Made by a program: the position numbers and the translations under genes
Notes under the pieces: model-generated
Told to the model about the DNA's origin: nothing
What the model saw: the letters and a program-made list of their open reading frames with translations, nothing else
Databases searched by the model: none
Assembly: GCA_958296405.1 (NCBI GenBank)
Contig: OY282519.1
Coordinates: 1,410,132-1,474,131 of the forward strand
Length of the DNA: 64,000 bases
Source of the DNA: an uncultured Pseudomonadales bacterium
Lineage (GTDB): Bacteria; Pseudomonadota; Gammaproteobacteria; Pseudomonadales; Azotimanducaceae
Direction of reading: 5' to 3'
Shown here: positions 1 through 9,233 of the stretch, piece by piece
Layout of the letters: each line of letters opens with the position of its first letter
Numbering within the stretch: the stretch's first letter is position 1

Positions 1-798
1 GTCACCATCACTCAGTCTGGCGAAACGGCGGACAACTTGGCTGCGCACCGCGTTGCCCAGGAAGCCGGCTTCGGGCACACGCTGACGGTGTGCAACGTGC
101 CCACCAGCACCCAAGTGCGCGAATCCGACATCGCGTTGATGACGGAGGCCGGCCCCGAGGTGTGCGTCGCCGCGACCAAAGCGTTCACCACCCAACTCGC
201 CGTGCTGATGATGTTGGTGATCCTGTTGGCGCGCCGCCGCGGATTGAGCGCTGCAAAGGAAAGGGAGCTGGTGGATGCCCTGCGGGCGCTGCCGGACGTG
301 GTGCGCAAGACGCTGGCCCTGGATGCGCGCATCCGCAGCGTGGCGGCCGAGTTCATGCATCGCCACCACGCGCTCTTCCTAGGCCGTGGCGCCCACTATC
401 CGGTGGCGCTGGAAGGCGCCCTGAAGCTGAAGGAAATCTCGTACATCCACGCGGAGGGGTACCCGGCGGGGGAACTGAAGCATGGCCCGCTGGCCTTGGT
501 GGATGAGGACATGCCGGTGGTCGCGGTGGCGCCTGGCGGCGAGTTGGTGAAGAAGGTGCAGAACAATCTGGAGGAGGTGCGGGCGCGGGGCGGCCGGCTC
601 TATGTGTTCGCGGATGCCGAAGCCGGCATCGCCGCCGATGACGGCGTGACGGTGATTGAGGTGCCCAAGACGCACGAACTGCTTTCGCCCATCGTGTATG
701 CCGTGCCGCTGCAGTTGCTGGCTTACCACACAGCAGTGCTGAAGGGCACGGACGTCGATCAGCCGCGCAACTTGGCGAAGTCCGTGACGGTTGAGTAA
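1..798 (+). CDS. glmS: Glutamine-fructose-6-phosphate aminotransferase (C-terminal part)
   Basis: The window opens inside this gene and holds its last 265 codons. GlmS makes glucosamine-6-phosphate from fructose-6-phosphate and glutamine, the first step towards UDP-GlcNAc for peptidoglycan and lipopolysaccharide. The visible part begins at the sugar-phosphate loop of the first SIS domain (TQSGETAD) and carries the whole second SIS domain ([17 protein letters not shown]). It ends in LAKSVTVE, the conserved tail whose lysine is catalytic in the E. coli enzyme. The N-terminal glutaminase domain and part of the first SIS domain lie outside the window. The next gene follows after 14 bases on the same strand. 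The family assignment is certain; the 5' end cannot be judged. Confidence 0.97.
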   Translation, partial: VTITQSGETADNLAAHRVAQEAGFGHTLTVCNVPTSTQVRESDIALMTEAGPEVCVAATKAFTTQLAVLMMLVILLARRRGLSAAKERELVDALRALPDVVRKTLALDARIRSVAAEFMHRHHALFLGRGAHYPVALEGALKLKEISYIHAEGYPAGELKHGPLALVDEDMPVVAVAPGGELVKKVQNNLEEVRARGGRLYVFADAEAGIAADDGVTVIEVPKTHELLSPIVYAVPLQLLAYHTAVLKGTDVDQPRNLAKSVTVE

Positions 799-812
799 GC
801 GGCGCCCGCGCA

Positions 813-1946
813 GTGATCGCTGACCATTTCGACGCTCCGGTGGATCGGCGCGGCACCGCGAGCACCAAGTGGAGCCGCTATGGGCCAGACGTGCTGCCGT
901 TCTGGGTGGCAGATATGGACTTCAAGGCGCCGCCCGGGCTCCTTGCTGCCGTCGCCGAACGCTTGCGCCACGGGGTGCTGGGCTACACGGACACGCCCGA
1001 GTCAACAAGGGCGGCGTTCATTGGCTGGCTGCGTCGCCGCTACGGTTGGGAGGTCGCCGCGGAGTGGCTGATCTGGCTGCCGGGGGTGGTGCCCGGCATG
1101 AACCTCGCAGGGCGCGTGGCTGGCGGCAACAGCCTGCTCATTCCAACGCCGGTCTATCACCCGTTCTTGGCGGTGCCGAGGCACGCCGGCAAAGCCTCCA
1201 TCACGGTGGCGCTCACGCTGCAGGACGGACGCTGGGTGATGGACATGGAACGGCTTGAAGCCGCGCTGACGCCAGACACGCGTGCGCTGCTGCTCTGCAA
1301 CCCCCAGAACCCGACCGGGCGGATTTACGAACGGAGCGAGCTCATGGCGTTGGCGGAGCTGTGCCGGCGCCGCGGCCTCACGCTGGTGAGCGACGAGATC
1401 CACTGCGAACTCGTGCTCGACCCAACTCGCCGCCACATCCCGGTGGCAACCTTGGCGCCGGGTTTGCCCACGGTCACGCTGTTCAGCCCGAACAAGGCAT
1501 ACAACACGCCGGGCGTCGGTTCGGCGGTGGCGGTCATCCCAGACCCCTCGCTGCGGCTCGCCTTCCGGCGCGCCTTCGGCGGCCTCATTTCCCACATTTC
1601 GCCGCTGGCCTACGCGGCGGGGCAGTGGGCCTACGCGGACGAAACGGACTGGCTGCCGGCCCTGAACGCCTATCTGCGCGGCAATCGCGACCTGCTGCAA
1701 GACACCGTGGCGCGGTTGCCGGGCGTGGTGATGACGCACGTGGAAGGCACCTACCTCGGCTGGATGGACGTGCGCGAACTCGGCTTGGCCGCGCCGGCGG
1801 AACACTTTGAGCGCCACGGTTTGGGCCTCAACGACGGCGCGGCGTTCGGTGCGCCGGGCTTCCTGCGGTTCAACTTCGGCTGTCCGCGAGCAACCCTTGC
1901 GGCGGGCCTGACGCGGCTGGAAGGAGCGGTGCTGGCCGCAGCTTGA
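813..1946 (+). CDS. PatB/MalY-like PLP-dependent C-S lyase (class I/II aminotransferase fold)
   Basis: A 377-residue fold-type I PLP enzyme starting at GTG, 14 bases after glmS. Visible motifs are FWVADMDF near residue 30, typical of the MalY/PatB subgroup, CNPQNPTG around 162-169, SDEIH at 193-197 and the probable PLP lysine K228 in SPNKAYNTPG. Members of this subgroup are mostly cystathionine beta-lyases or cysteine-S-conjugate lyases, so release of a thiol or homocysteine plus pyruvate and ammonia is the best guess; some members act as aminotransferases. The lysine context differs slightly from the common SKTFN form. No substrate can be read from the neighbours, which are glmS and arginine genes. 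Likely cytoplasmic. Confidence 0.85.
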   Translation: MIADHFDAPVDRRGTASTKWSRYGPDVLPFWVADMDFKAPPGLLAAVAERLRHGVLGYTDTPESTRAAFIGWLRRRYGWEVAAEWLIWLPGVVPGMNLAGRVAGGNSLLIPTPVYHPFLAVPRHAGKASITVALTLQDGRWVMDMERLEAALTPDTRALLLCNPQNPTGRIYERSELMALAELCRRRGLTLVSDEIHCELVLDPTRRHIPVATLAPGLPTVTLFSPNKAYNTPGVGSAVAVIPDPSLRLAFRRAFGGLISHISPLAYAAGQWAYADETDWLPALNAYLRGNRDLLQDTVARLPGVVMTHVEGTYLGWMDVRELGLAAPAEHFERHGLGLNDGAAFGAPGFLRFNFGCPRATLAAGLTRLEGAVLAAA

Positions 1947-2008
1947 TCCCGCGCGCGACGCCCGCATCGGCGTTCCGAAGGCCACCCATCCGCCCTGTGC
2001 CGAAGCCC

Positions 2009-2036
2009 TTGAACTGTCTCGAATCTTCCCTATAGT
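2009..2036 (+). promoter_or_regulatory. Sigma70-type promoter for argD-argF
   Basis: TTGAAC (2009-2014) and TATAGT (2031-2036) are separated by 16 bases, in the 172-base gap before argD. The spacing and hexamers fit a housekeeping promoter. The predicted transcript would start near 2043 and carry about 75 bases of leader before the argD ATG. I see no clear ARG box. Confidence 0.55.
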
Positions 2037-2118
2037 TGCCCGTTTGGGCAGCAGCATCGCTGCCCGATTTGTTTGCGGCGCCGGAGAAATGCCGGTGGGA
2101 AGCGAGGAGGTTGTTCAG

Positions 2119-3282
2119 ATGACCGCGATCATGCCCACTTACAAGCGCTTCAACGTGGCGTTCACGCATGGCGACGGGGCGCGGCTTTACGACGCCGCCG
2201 GCAAGGAATACTTGGATGCGCTGTGCGGTCTGGCCGTCACCGGGCTGGGGCATGCGCATCCGCGTGTCACGGACGCCATCTCCAGCCAAGCGGCCAAGCT
2301 CCTGCACACGTCCAACCTCTATGAGATTGGCGGGCAGCAGCGGCTCGCGGAGCGCCTCACTTCGCTCTCCGGCATGGACAACGTCTTCTTCTGCAACTCT
2401 GGGGCGGAAGCCAACGAGGCGGCCATCAAGATCGCCCGGCTTTTTGGCCACTCCAAGGGCGTGGCCGCGCCGACCGTGGTGGTGATGGACAACAGCTTCC
2501 ACGGCCGCACCATGGCGACCCTCACCGCCACCGGCAACCGCAAGGTGCAGGCTGGGTTCGAACCGCTGCTCGGCGGCTTTGCCCGGGTGCCGTTCAACGA
2601 TGCCGAAGCCGTGCGCCGCATCGCAGAGAACGACGATGCGGTGGTGGCGGTGATGGTGGAGCCAATTTTGGGCGAAGGCGGCATCGACATTCCCGACGCT
2701 GGCTACTTGGCGACGCTGCGGGGGCTCTGCGACGAATGTGGCTGGCTCTTGATCTTGGACGAAGTGCAAACTGGCAACGGGCGTTCCGGCCGGTTCTTCT
2801 GCTACCAACACGAAGACATCCTGCCGGATGTCGTCACCACCGCTAAAGGGCTGGGCAACGGCGTGCCCATCGGCGCCTGCCTTGCTCGGGGCGAGGCCGC
2901 CGATGTGCTGGTCGCCGGCACCCACGGCAGCACCTTCGGCGGCAACCCCCTCTCTTGCGCCGCGGCCAACGCGGTGCTCGACGAGCTTGAAGGCGGTTTG
3001 ATGGATCGCGCCGCGGCGCTGGGCGAGCGCATGTTGGGCGCCCTGCGCGAGAGCTTGAGCGGCAACAACCTAGTGAAGGACATTCGCGGCAAGGGGTTGC
3101 TCCTCGCCGTGGAGGCCAACGAGCCGTGTCCGCAAGTGGCGCCGCAGGCGCTGGAGCAAGGTGTGCTGTTGAACGTGACGCAGGACACGATCATCCGCCT
3201 GCTGCCGCCGCTCACTCTTTCAGACGAGGAAGCCGATCAGATCGTGGCGACGGTCGTCGAGCTCGTCCGCGGTCTGGGTTGA
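2119..3282 (+). CDS. argD: Acetylornithine aminotransferase
   Basis: A 387-residue class III PLP aminotransferase that converts N-acetylglutamate semialdehyde and glutamate to N-acetylornithine in arginine synthesis; family members may also act on succinyl-diaminopimelate. Motifs are NSGAEANE (93-100), the DNSFHGRT loop (124-131), LDEVQTG (213-219) and the PLP lysine K243 in TAKGLGNGVP. The frame is open further upstream, but the ATG at 2119 is preferred because GAGGAGG lies 8 bases before it and homology begins at PTYKRFN. The length fits the family. argF starts 3 bases after the stop, so the two genes should be cotranscribed. Confidence 0.96.
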   Translation: MTAIMPTYKRFNVAFTHGDGARLYDAAGKEYLDALCGLAVTGLGHAHPRVTDAISSQAAKLLHTSNLYEIGGQQRLAERLTSLSGMDNVFFCNSGAEANEAAIKIARLFGHSKGVAAPTVVVMDNSFHGRTMATLTATGNRKVQAGFEPLLGGFARVPFNDAEAVRRIAENDDAVVAVMVEPILGEGGIDIPDAGYLATLRGLCDECGWLLILDEVQTGNGRSGRFFCYQHEDILPDVVTTAKGLGNGVPIGACLARGEAADVLVAGTHGSTFGGNPLSCAAANAVLDELEGGLMDRAAALGERMLGALRESLSGNNLVKDIRGKGLLLAVEANEPCPQVAPQALEQGVLLNVTQDTIIRLLPPLTLSDEEADQIVATVVELVRGLG

Positions 3283-3285
3283 GCC

Positions 3286-4194
3286 GTGGACGCGCGCCAT
3301 TTCGTCACGCTCAACGACTTCACCCAAGCCGAGCTCGCCCGGCTCGTCGCCCGCGGCAGCGAACTGAAGCGCCTCCATGCCGAAGGGCGGCCGTGGCGGC
3401 CGCTGGTCGGCAAGACGCTGGCGATGGTGTTCCAGCTGAGCTCCACGCGCACGCGAGTGGCCTTCGAGTCCGGCATGCATCAGCTTGGCGGCCATGCCAT
3501 CTTCCTGAACCCTGTGGATTCGCAGCTCGGCCGCGGCGAACCGGTGGCGGACACCGCCCGCGTGCTGGCGGGAATGGTGGATGCGGTGATGATTCGCGCC
3601 CTGCAGCACGATGTGGTGACGGGGTTCGCCGCCGTCTCGTCGATACCGGTCATCAACGGCATGACAGCGCGCTTTCATCCCTGTCAACTGCTCGCGGACA
3701 TGCAGACGTTTGCGGAGCTGCGCGGGCCGATTCAAGGTCGCGTCGTGGCATTCATCGGTGACGGCCACAACATGTGCCACTCCTACATCAACGCCGCGCG
3801 GCAATTCGGGTTTCGGCTGCGCATCGCCACGCCGCCCACGCACCGGCCTGACGCGGACGTGCTGGCCGCGGCGGATTGCGCTCAGCTGGTGGAGACCCCG
3901 GCGGAAGCGGTGGAGAACGCGGACCTCGTCGTCACGGACGTTTGGTCTTCCCTTGGGCAAGACGATGAGGCCCCAGCGCGCAAGCGCGCTTTTGCCGGCT
4001 ACCAGGTGACGCCGGCGTTGCTGGACGGCGCGAAACCGGAAGCGCTGTTCATGCACTGTTTGCCGGCACACCGCGGCGAGGAGGTGAGCGAAGAGTTGTT
4101 CGACGATCCGCGCTCGGTGGTATTCACCGAAGCGGGCAACCGCCTGCACTCGCAGAAAGCGCTGTTGGAGTTCCTGCTCGGCCCGGAAGCGTAG
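3286..4194 (+). CDS. argF: Ornithine carbamoyltransferase
   Basis: A 302-residue transcarbamylase joining carbamoyl phosphate and ornithine to give citrulline. The family signatures are complete: STRTR (53-57) for carbamoyl phosphate, HPCQ (131-134), TDVW (217-220) and HCLPAHRGEE (257-266), whose Cys and neighbouring residues bind ornithine. It starts at GTG, three bases after argD, so the pair forms an argDF operon. argG, for the next step, lies 40 kb away. Length and motifs argue for the anabolic enzyme; no arginine deiminase genes are nearby. Confidence 0.97.
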   Translation: MDARHFVTLNDFTQAELARLVARGSELKRLHAEGRPWRPLVGKTLAMVFQLSSTRTRVAFESGMHQLGGHAIFLNPVDSQLGRGEPVADTARVLAGMVDAVMIRALQHDVVTGFAAVSSIPVINGMTARFHPCQLLADMQTFAELRGPIQGRVVAFIGDGHNMCHSYINAARQFGFRLRIATPPTHRPDADVLAAADCAQLVETPAEAVENADLVVTDVWSSLGQDDEAPARKRAFAGYQVTPALLDGAKPEALFMHCLPAHRGEEVSEELFDDPRSVVFTEAGNRLHSQKALLEFLLGPEA

Positions 4195-4338
4195 GCGCCG
4201 CCCGTGTGCGGCGATGCCGCGCGGTGCGGGCTGCGCGGCCCGCCGTGAGCTCGCTCCGCCGCCGAGGCATCGGCCAACCCCGCCCCGACCGGCGCTGTTG
4301 TATGCTCGCGGGATTCCCGCCGTGATGGTCGCTCCGCC

Positions 4339-5751
4339 GTGAAAGAACTGCTTGAACTCTCGTTGGTGGACTTGGTGGAGGCGCTGCGCCGCCGCAAGGC
4401 TTCCCCGGTCGAACTGCTGCGCGCCTGCCATGAGCGCATCGATGCCACCCAAGACACGTTGAATGTCGTCGTCGCCGAGCGCGATCGCGAGGAAGCATTG
4501 GATGCGGCCGCCACCGCTGAAGCGCGCATCGCACGCGGCGAAGCGCGGCCCTTGGAAGGCGTGCCCCTCGGCGTGAAGGACTTGGAGAACGTCGCCGGCA
4601 TGGTGACGAGCTTCGGTTCGCGTCTTTATCAACACAACGTCGCGGAGCGGGACGACATCCACGTCGAGCGCCTGCGCTTGGCCGGCGCCATCTCCATCGC
4701 GAAGACGAACGCCCCCGAGTTCGGCCCCATGCCCATCACCAAGAACCTGCTGCACGGCATCACGCGCAGCCCTTGGGACTTGGAGCGCACGCCTGGCGGG
4801 TCTTCAGGCGGTTCGGCGGCGGCCTTGGTCGGCGGCGTGTTGCCGTTGGTGACGGCGAGCGACGGCGGCGGTTCCGTGCGCATTCCGGCGGCGTGGAGCG
4901 GCGCGTTCGGGCATAAACCCACCCAAGGCCGCGTGCCCATCGGGCCAAGCAGCGCATGGGACAGCACGATGATGAGCGTCTATGGCGCCATCACCAGAAC
5001 GGTGGCGGACGCTTGCCTGTACTTGGATCAGGTGGTGGGCCCCAGCCAGCGCGACCCAGCGGCGCTGCCGCATCCTGGCTACTCCTATCTGGAACGTTTG
5101 GAGGAACCGCTGCCGGCCGGGCTGCGCATCGGCTTCGCGCCAGATTTTGGCCGCGTGCTCGTGCAGTCTGAAGTGGCAACGGCGGTGGAGGCGGGCGCGC
5201 GCGTCTTTGCGGAACTCGGTGCCCGCCTCGAGGCGGTGACGGATGGGCCGCCGCCGATGGGCGAGGAGTGGAACGCGCTGGCCGGGTTCGGCATGGCCGG
5301 GCGCCTGCGGGAGGTGTTGCCCGGCAAGGAGGATCACATTCAGCGCTATCTGCTCACAGTGATGGAGGCGGGCCGCGGCATGACGCCGACGCTGTGGGCG
5401 AAGATCAACGAAAGCCGCGCCGCGGTGCGCAACTGGTGCGCGGACACGTTCGACCGCTATGACCTGCTCATCACGCCAACGTTGCCCTACGAGGCGCCAC
5501 CGGCGCGCGGGCCGATGCCGAGCGAGACCGATGGCCGGCCGCAAGATCCGTTTGCAGCCGCGGCGTTCACCCAGCCGTTCAACTTGGGCTGGCAGCCGGC
5601 TGCCACCGTTCCCGTGGGGCTGACCGGCGCAGGGTTGCCCATCGGCATGCAGATCGTGGGCCCCGTCCATCGGGACGACTTGGTGCTGCGCGCGGCGCGC
5701 GCGTTTGAGCGCGAGCGGCCTTGGGCAGATAGCTGGCCGGCTGCGGCCTGA
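4339..5751 (+). CDS. Amidase signature family amidase
   Basis: A 470-residue amidase-signature enzyme starting at GTG. The Lys-cisSer-Ser catalytic triad is visible as K80 (PLGVKDLENV), S155 in TPGGSSGGSA and nucleophile S179 in DGGGSVRIPA. Such enzymes hydrolyse carboxamides to acids and ammonia; GatA, the glutaminase subunit of the tRNA amidotransferase, has the same fold. It is not GatA by context, since no gatB or gatC is next to it, and its C-terminal part (TPTLPYEAPP) looks like generic amidases. No signal peptide. The substrate is unknown. It converges with pgpA, 19 bases between stops. Confidence 0.88.
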   Translation: MKELLELSLVDLVEALRRRKASPVELLRACHERIDATQDTLNVVVAERDREEALDAAATAEARIARGEARPLEGVPLGVKDLENVAGMVTSFGSRLYQHNVAERDDIHVERLRLAGAISIAKTNAPEFGPMPITKNLLHGITRSPWDLERTPGGSSGGSAAALVGGVLPLVTASDGGGSVRIPAAWSGAFGHKPTQGRVPIGPSSAWDSTMMSVYGAITRTVADACLYLDQVVGPSQRDPAALPHPGYSYLERLEEPLPAGLRIGFAPDFGRVLVQSEVATAVEAGARVFAELGARLEAVTDGPPPMGEEWNALAGFGMAGRLREVLPGKEDHIQRYLLTVMEAGRGMTPTLWAKINESRAAVRNWCADTFDRYDLLITPTLPYEAPPARGPMPSETDGRPQDPFAAAAFTQPFNLGWQPAATVPVGLTGAGLPIGMQIVGPVHRDDLVLRAARAFERERPWADSWPAAA

Positions 5752-5770
5752 AGCCCGCCGTCGTCCGCGC

Positions 5771-6322
5771 TCAGCCACCGATGACGCGCACCGCCCACAG
5801 CCCCCCTTGCAGCACGGCGAGGGCTAGAGCGCCGGCGATCAAATCGTCGAGCAGCACGCCGAGCCCGCCTTGCACGCGCTCGCCCCAGGAAACGGGCCAC
5901 GGCTTGGCGATGTCGAAGAGCCGGAACAAGGCGAAGCCAACGGCCAGCGCGGCAAGGCTTTGTGGCATGAACAACAGTGCCACCCACACGCCGCACACCT
6001 CATCGATGACGATGGCGGGGTCGTCGCCCACGCGGCGGCGCGCGCAAAGCCCCGAAAGCAGCAAATGGCTGAATGCGGCGAGCGCGGCGACGGCGCCAAG
6101 TTGAGCCGCGGCCGTAGCGTCGGCAAACGTAAACCACCACACCAGCGCGCCGAGCAGTGCGCCCCAAGTGCCGGGCATCCAAGGCAAGAACCCGGCGCCA
6201 AAGCCGGTCGCCAGCAGCACTGCCGGCGAGCGGGCGTCGCGCAGCGCCAAGCGGTCGCCGGCGAGTTCGGCGGGCGGCTTGTTGCCAGCAGCAGGCGTCG
6301 TGCTGCTCAAGCCGTCCACCAA
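5771..6322 (-). CDS. pgpA: Phosphatidylglycerophosphatase A
   Basis: A 183-residue inner-membrane enzyme that dephosphorylates phosphatidylglycerol phosphate to phosphatidylglycerol. PgpA hallmarks are GFGAGFLPWMPGTWGAL near residue 40, DPAIVIDEVCG (probable catalytic acidic cluster) and LFDIAKPWPV followed by LLDDLIAG. Several hydrophobic spans fit a multi-pass membrane protein. It is the last gene of the minus-strand thiL cluster, 6 bases after the thiL stop. The start is TTG at 6322 or the adjoining GTG at 6319; the first 30 residues are poorly conserved, so the exact start is uncertain. Confidence 0.95.
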   Translation of the reverse strand: MVDGLSSTTPAAGNKPPAELAGDRLALRDARSPAVLLATGFGAGFLPWMPGTWGALLGALVWWFTFADATAAAQLGAVAALAAFSHLLLSGLCARRRVGDDPAIVIDEVCGVWVALLFMPQSLAALAVGFALFRLFDIAKPWPVSWGERVQGGLGVLLDDLIAGALALAVLQGGLWAVRVIGG

Positions 6323-6328
6323 ACGCTG

Positions 6329-7204
6329 TCAGAAATGCCGATACCCTCCCGCGCAATCAGGCGGCGACCATGGCTTGCCATGATGCAGCACGGCGACGCC
6401 GGCGCCCGCCATGATGCGGCCGATGGCTGTGACTGGCTCGGTGGTGGCCGGGGCCTGGTCGGCGGTGAACAGAAGCTCGTAGTCATCGCCGGCGGTGAGC
6501 GCAGCGGCGGGTTCCACGCCGGCCGCGATGGGCACCGCTTCCAGCGCCACTTCGCCGCGCACGCCGCTGGCAGCGCACAGGTGTCCGAGGTCTGCCAGCA
6601 AACCATCGGAGACGTCGATGGCGGCGCTCGCCACGCCGCGTAAGGCGACTCCGAGCGCCAAGCGTGGCGCCACTTCGTAAAACGCCGGCGCGGCGGCCAG
6701 CCGCGCCGCGTAGCCGGCGCCGATGCGGCCCGACACGAACACGGTGTCGCCGGGCGTGGCACCGGAGCGCAGCAGCGCCTTCCCGCACGGGGTGATGCCA
6801 AAGGCGGCGATGGTGATGGAGAGCGGCCCCCGCGCCAAGTTGCCGCCGACGACGGCGACGCAATGGCGGTGCGCGGCCGTTGCCATGCCCTGGGCGAATG
6901 CTTCCACCCAAGCCACCTCTGGCGCCGGCAGCGTCAGCGACACCACGCAGTGCTGCGCTTGCGCGCCCATGGCCGCCAAGTCTGAGAGGTTCACGCCCAA
7001 GGCGCGCTGCGCCACCAAGTCGCCGCGCGCTTCGGCTGGGAAGTGCCGTCCGGCGACTAAGGTATCGGTGGTGACTGCCAGCTCGAAGCCATCCGGCACG
7101 GCCAACAGCGCCGCGTCGTCGCCGGCGCCCAAGCGCACTCCGGGGCCTGTGCCGGCATCGCCCAAGATGGCGATGATGCGCTCGATGAGGTCGAACTCGC
7201 TCAC
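6329..7204 (-). CDS. thiL: Thiamine-monophosphate kinase
   Basis: A 291-residue ATP-dependent kinase converting thiamine monophosphate to the pyrophosphate cofactor. ThiL motifs appear in order: GDDAA (28-32), TTDTLVAGRHF from 45, NLSDLAAMGA (72-81), GGN (120-122), DVSDGL near 195 and GDDYELLF near 235, giving the Mg-ATP binding aspartates. Its ATG overlaps the nusB stop by 4 bases, so translation of the two is probably coupled. The nusB-thiL-pgpA order is standard in Proteobacteria. Confidence 0.97.
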   Translation of the reverse strand: MSEFDLIERIIAILGDAGTGPGVRLGAGDDAALLAVPDGFELAVTTDTLVAGRHFPAEARGDLVAQRALGVNLSDLAAMGAQAQHCVVSLTLPAPEVAWVEAFAQGMATAAHRHCVAVVGGNLARGPLSITIAAFGITPCGKALLRSGATPGDTVFVSGRIGAGYAARLAAAPAFYEVAPRLALGVALRGVASAAIDVSDGLLADLGHLCAASGVRGEVALEAVPIAAGVEPAAALTAGDDYELLFTADQAPATTEPVTAIGRIMAGAGVAVLHHGKPWSPPDCAGGYRHF

Positions 7205-7632
7205 GCGGTTTCGATGTCTCGGAAGTCTCGCGCCACGCGGTCCAGCACGCCGTTGACGTATTTGTAGCTCTCTTCGGCACCGAAGGTCTTGGCGAGGCGG
7301 ATGTACTCGTCGATGACCACGCGATACGGCACGTCCGCCCGCGACCGCAGCTCAAAGGCGCCGGCGCGCAAGATGGCGCGTTCCACTTGGTCAAGCGCCG
7401 TGACCTCGCGGTCCAGATAAGGCGCGAAGGCGGCATCGAGCGCATCCGATGCCTCGATGACGCCGCCCAAGCAGGCACGGAAGAAATCGCGGTCTGCCTT
7501 GTCCAAGGCGCCGTTCGCGGCGAACTGCGTGCCGATGGCCGCTGCCTCCTGGGGCGCCAATTGCCATTGGTAGAGCGCTTGGATCAGCGCCCGCCGGGCA
7601 TGTCGCCGCGCCCAGATGGAAACTCCGCTCAC
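7201..7632 (-). CDS. nusB: Transcription antitermination factor NusB
   Basis: A 143-residue all-helical RNA-binding protein which, with S10 (NusE), binds boxA RNA and supports rRNA antitermination. Sequence marks are the N-terminal ARRHARRALIQALYQWQ helix and the C-terminal VIDEYIRLAKTFG and SYKYVNGVLDRVAR stretches typical of NusB. It overlaps the ribH stop upstream and the thiL start downstream by 4 bases each, so this part of the operon is tightly coupled. Length is normal. Confidence 0.97.
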   Translation of the reverse strand: MSGVSIWARRHARRALIQALYQWQLAPQEAAAIGTQFAANGALDKADRDFFRACLGGVIEASDALDAAFAPYLDREVTALDQVERAILRAGAFELRSRADVPYRVVIDEYIRLAKTFGAEESYKYVNGVLDRVARDFRDIETA

Positions 7633-8135
7633 GTGGGCGGGCGATGCGTCCGCGGCGCCGGCTTGTCCGCCGGCAAGGTCGCCAACACGGTCACCATCTC
7701 CAACGCCGCCAGCGCCGCATCGCCGCCCTTGTCGCCCCGGGCGGGGTCCGCCCGCGCCATCGCTTGTTCGTCTGTGTTGGTGGTGAGCACGCCGAATATC
7801 ATCGGCACGCCGGTTTCGAGAGCGGCGCGCTGCAGGCCGGCGGCACTTTCCCCGGCCACGAAGTCGAAGTGCGGGGTCTCGCCCCGAATGACGGCGCCCA
7901 ATGTGATGACGGCATCCACGGTCGCCGCCACCCGGGCGCCGATGAGCGGCAGCTCGAATGCCCCCGGCGCCCGCAGCACCGCAATGTCCGCTTCGCCCAC
8001 GCCGTGGCGTTTGAGAGTGGCGATGGCGCTCTCAAGCATCGGGTCGACGACGGATTGATTGAAGCGGGCAGCGACGATGGCAAAGCGTTTGCCGCGGCCA
8101 TCCAAGGCTTGTGCGCGAGGCTTTTCGTCCGCCAT
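7629..8135 (-). CDS. ribH: 6,7-dimethyl-8-ribityllumazine synthase
   Basis: A 168-residue lumazine synthase joining 5-amino-6-ribitylaminouracil and 3,4-dihydroxy-2-butanone-4-phosphate, the penultimate riboflavin step; the family forms pentamers or 60-mer shells. Motifs are ARFN (23-26), PGAFELP (57-63) and GETPHFDFV with the catalytic His near 89, followed by GVLTTNT. It begins 24 bases after the ribD stop. In most relatives riboflavin synthase and ribBA sit between ribD and ribH; here they are absent, so the other two activities must be encoded elsewhere or be missing. Confidence 0.97.
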   Translation of the reverse strand: MADEKPRAQALDGRGKRFAIVAARFNQSVVDPMLESAIATLKRHGVGEADIAVLRAPGAFELPLIGARVAATVDAVITLGAVIRGETPHFDFVAGESAAGLQRAALETGVPMIFGVLTTNTDEQAMARADPARGDKGGDAALAALEMVTVLATLPADKPAPRTHRPPT

Positions 8136-8159
8136 GCCGTCGCCTCTTGTGGCGCTGAG

Positions 8160-9227
8160 CTACCGCTCGATGGTGAGGCGCAGATCGTCGCCGAACCGCG
8201 CCACGGCAACGATTTTACCTTTCGTGGCCTGCTCCATGCGCGCCAATGGCAACATGGCGAGCGGTCGGGCGGCGCTGCCCAAGAGTTGTGGCGCAACGTA
8301 GAGGATGAGTTCGTCCCACAAGCCCGCTTCGATGAAGCCACCGACGAGCGTGGGGCCGGCTTCCACCAGCACCTCGTTGCACTCGCGCGCGCCAAGATGG
8401 TCAAGCAGCGCCCCCAAATCCACGCGGTCGCCGAGCTGCCGGTGCAGCGCCACATCCGAACGGTCGCCAGCGCCGCGCCCACACGCGATCAGCGCATCTC
8501 CGCCGGCCAGCACCGCGGCATCCTCCGATACCTCGGCCGCGGCGGACACCACCACGCGCAAAGGCTGGCGGATGCGTCCCTCCACCGCGAACCGCTCATC
8601 GCGCACCGTGAGGCGCGGATCGTCCGCGCGCACGGTGCCGGCGCCGGTGAGCACGGCGCAACTGCGGGCGCGCCAATACTGCACATCGGCGCGCGCTTCG
8701 GCCCCGGTGATCCACTTGCTTTCGCCGCTTGCCATCGCGGTGCGCCCGTCCAAGGAGATGGCGGCTTTCAGGCGCACCCACGGGCGCCCCATGCGCAAGC
8801 GCTTGATCCAGCCGCGGTTGAGCGCGTGGGCTGCCGGCAACTGCGCCGCGGCGACCTCGATGCCGGCTTGGCGCAGCCGCTCGAAGCCTCGACCGCGCAC
8901 CTGCGGGTGCGGGTCTGTCATGGCGGCGACCACGCGGCGGATGCCAGCGTCGATCAAGGCGTCGGCGCAGGGTGGCGTGCGGCCTTGGAAGCAGCACGGT
9001 TCCAAGGAAACGTAAGCCGTGGCGCCAGCGGCGTCGCCGCCGGCATCGGCCAGCGCGTTGGCTTCCGCGTGCGCCTCCCCGCAGCGCACGTGCCAGCCAC
9101 GCCCAAGCGTCTCGCCATCGCGCACCAGCATGCAGCCGACGCGGGGATTGGGCGTGGTGCTGAAGAGGCCATGCTCGCCAAGCTCGATGGCGGCGCCCAA
9201 GTGCGCGAGGTCCGTCGGCGACAGCAC
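8160..9227 (-). CDS. ribD: Bifunctional riboflavin deaminase/reductase
   Basis: A 355-residue fusion of a zinc deaminase (residues about 1-145) and an NADPH reductase (about 146-355) that carries out steps 2 and 3 of the pyrimidine branch of riboflavin synthesis. The zinc site is visible as HAE (53-55) and EPCCFQGRTPPC with C78 and C87; many homologues have Ser-His-His in place of the Cys-Phe pair after EPC. The reductase part shows KAAISLDGRTA and VEAGPTLVGGF. It lies 6 bases after nrdR. Confidence 0.96.
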   Translation of the reverse strand: MLSPTDLAHLGAAIELGEHGLFSTTPNPRVGCMLVRDGETLGRGWHVRCGEAHAEANALADAGGDAAGATAYVSLEPCCFQGRTPPCADALIDAGIRRVVAAMTDPHPQVRGRGFERLRQAGIEVAAAQLPAAHALNRGWIKRLRMGRPWVRLKAAISLDGRTAMASGESKWITGAEARADVQYWRARSCAVLTGAGTVRADDPRLTVRDERFAVEGRIRQPLRVVVSAAAEVSEDAAVLAGGDALIACGRGAGDRSDVALHRQLGDRVDLGALLDHLGARECNEVLVEAGPTLVGGFIEAGLWDELILYVAPQLLGSAARPLAMLPLARMEQATKGKIVAVARFGDDLRLTIER

Positions 9228-9233
9228 CGGGCG

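Noticed and set aside
3220-4755. A 511-codon minus-strand frame over argF
   Set aside because: It is antisense to argF and the amidase, and its translation is low-complexity His/Arg/Ala sequence.
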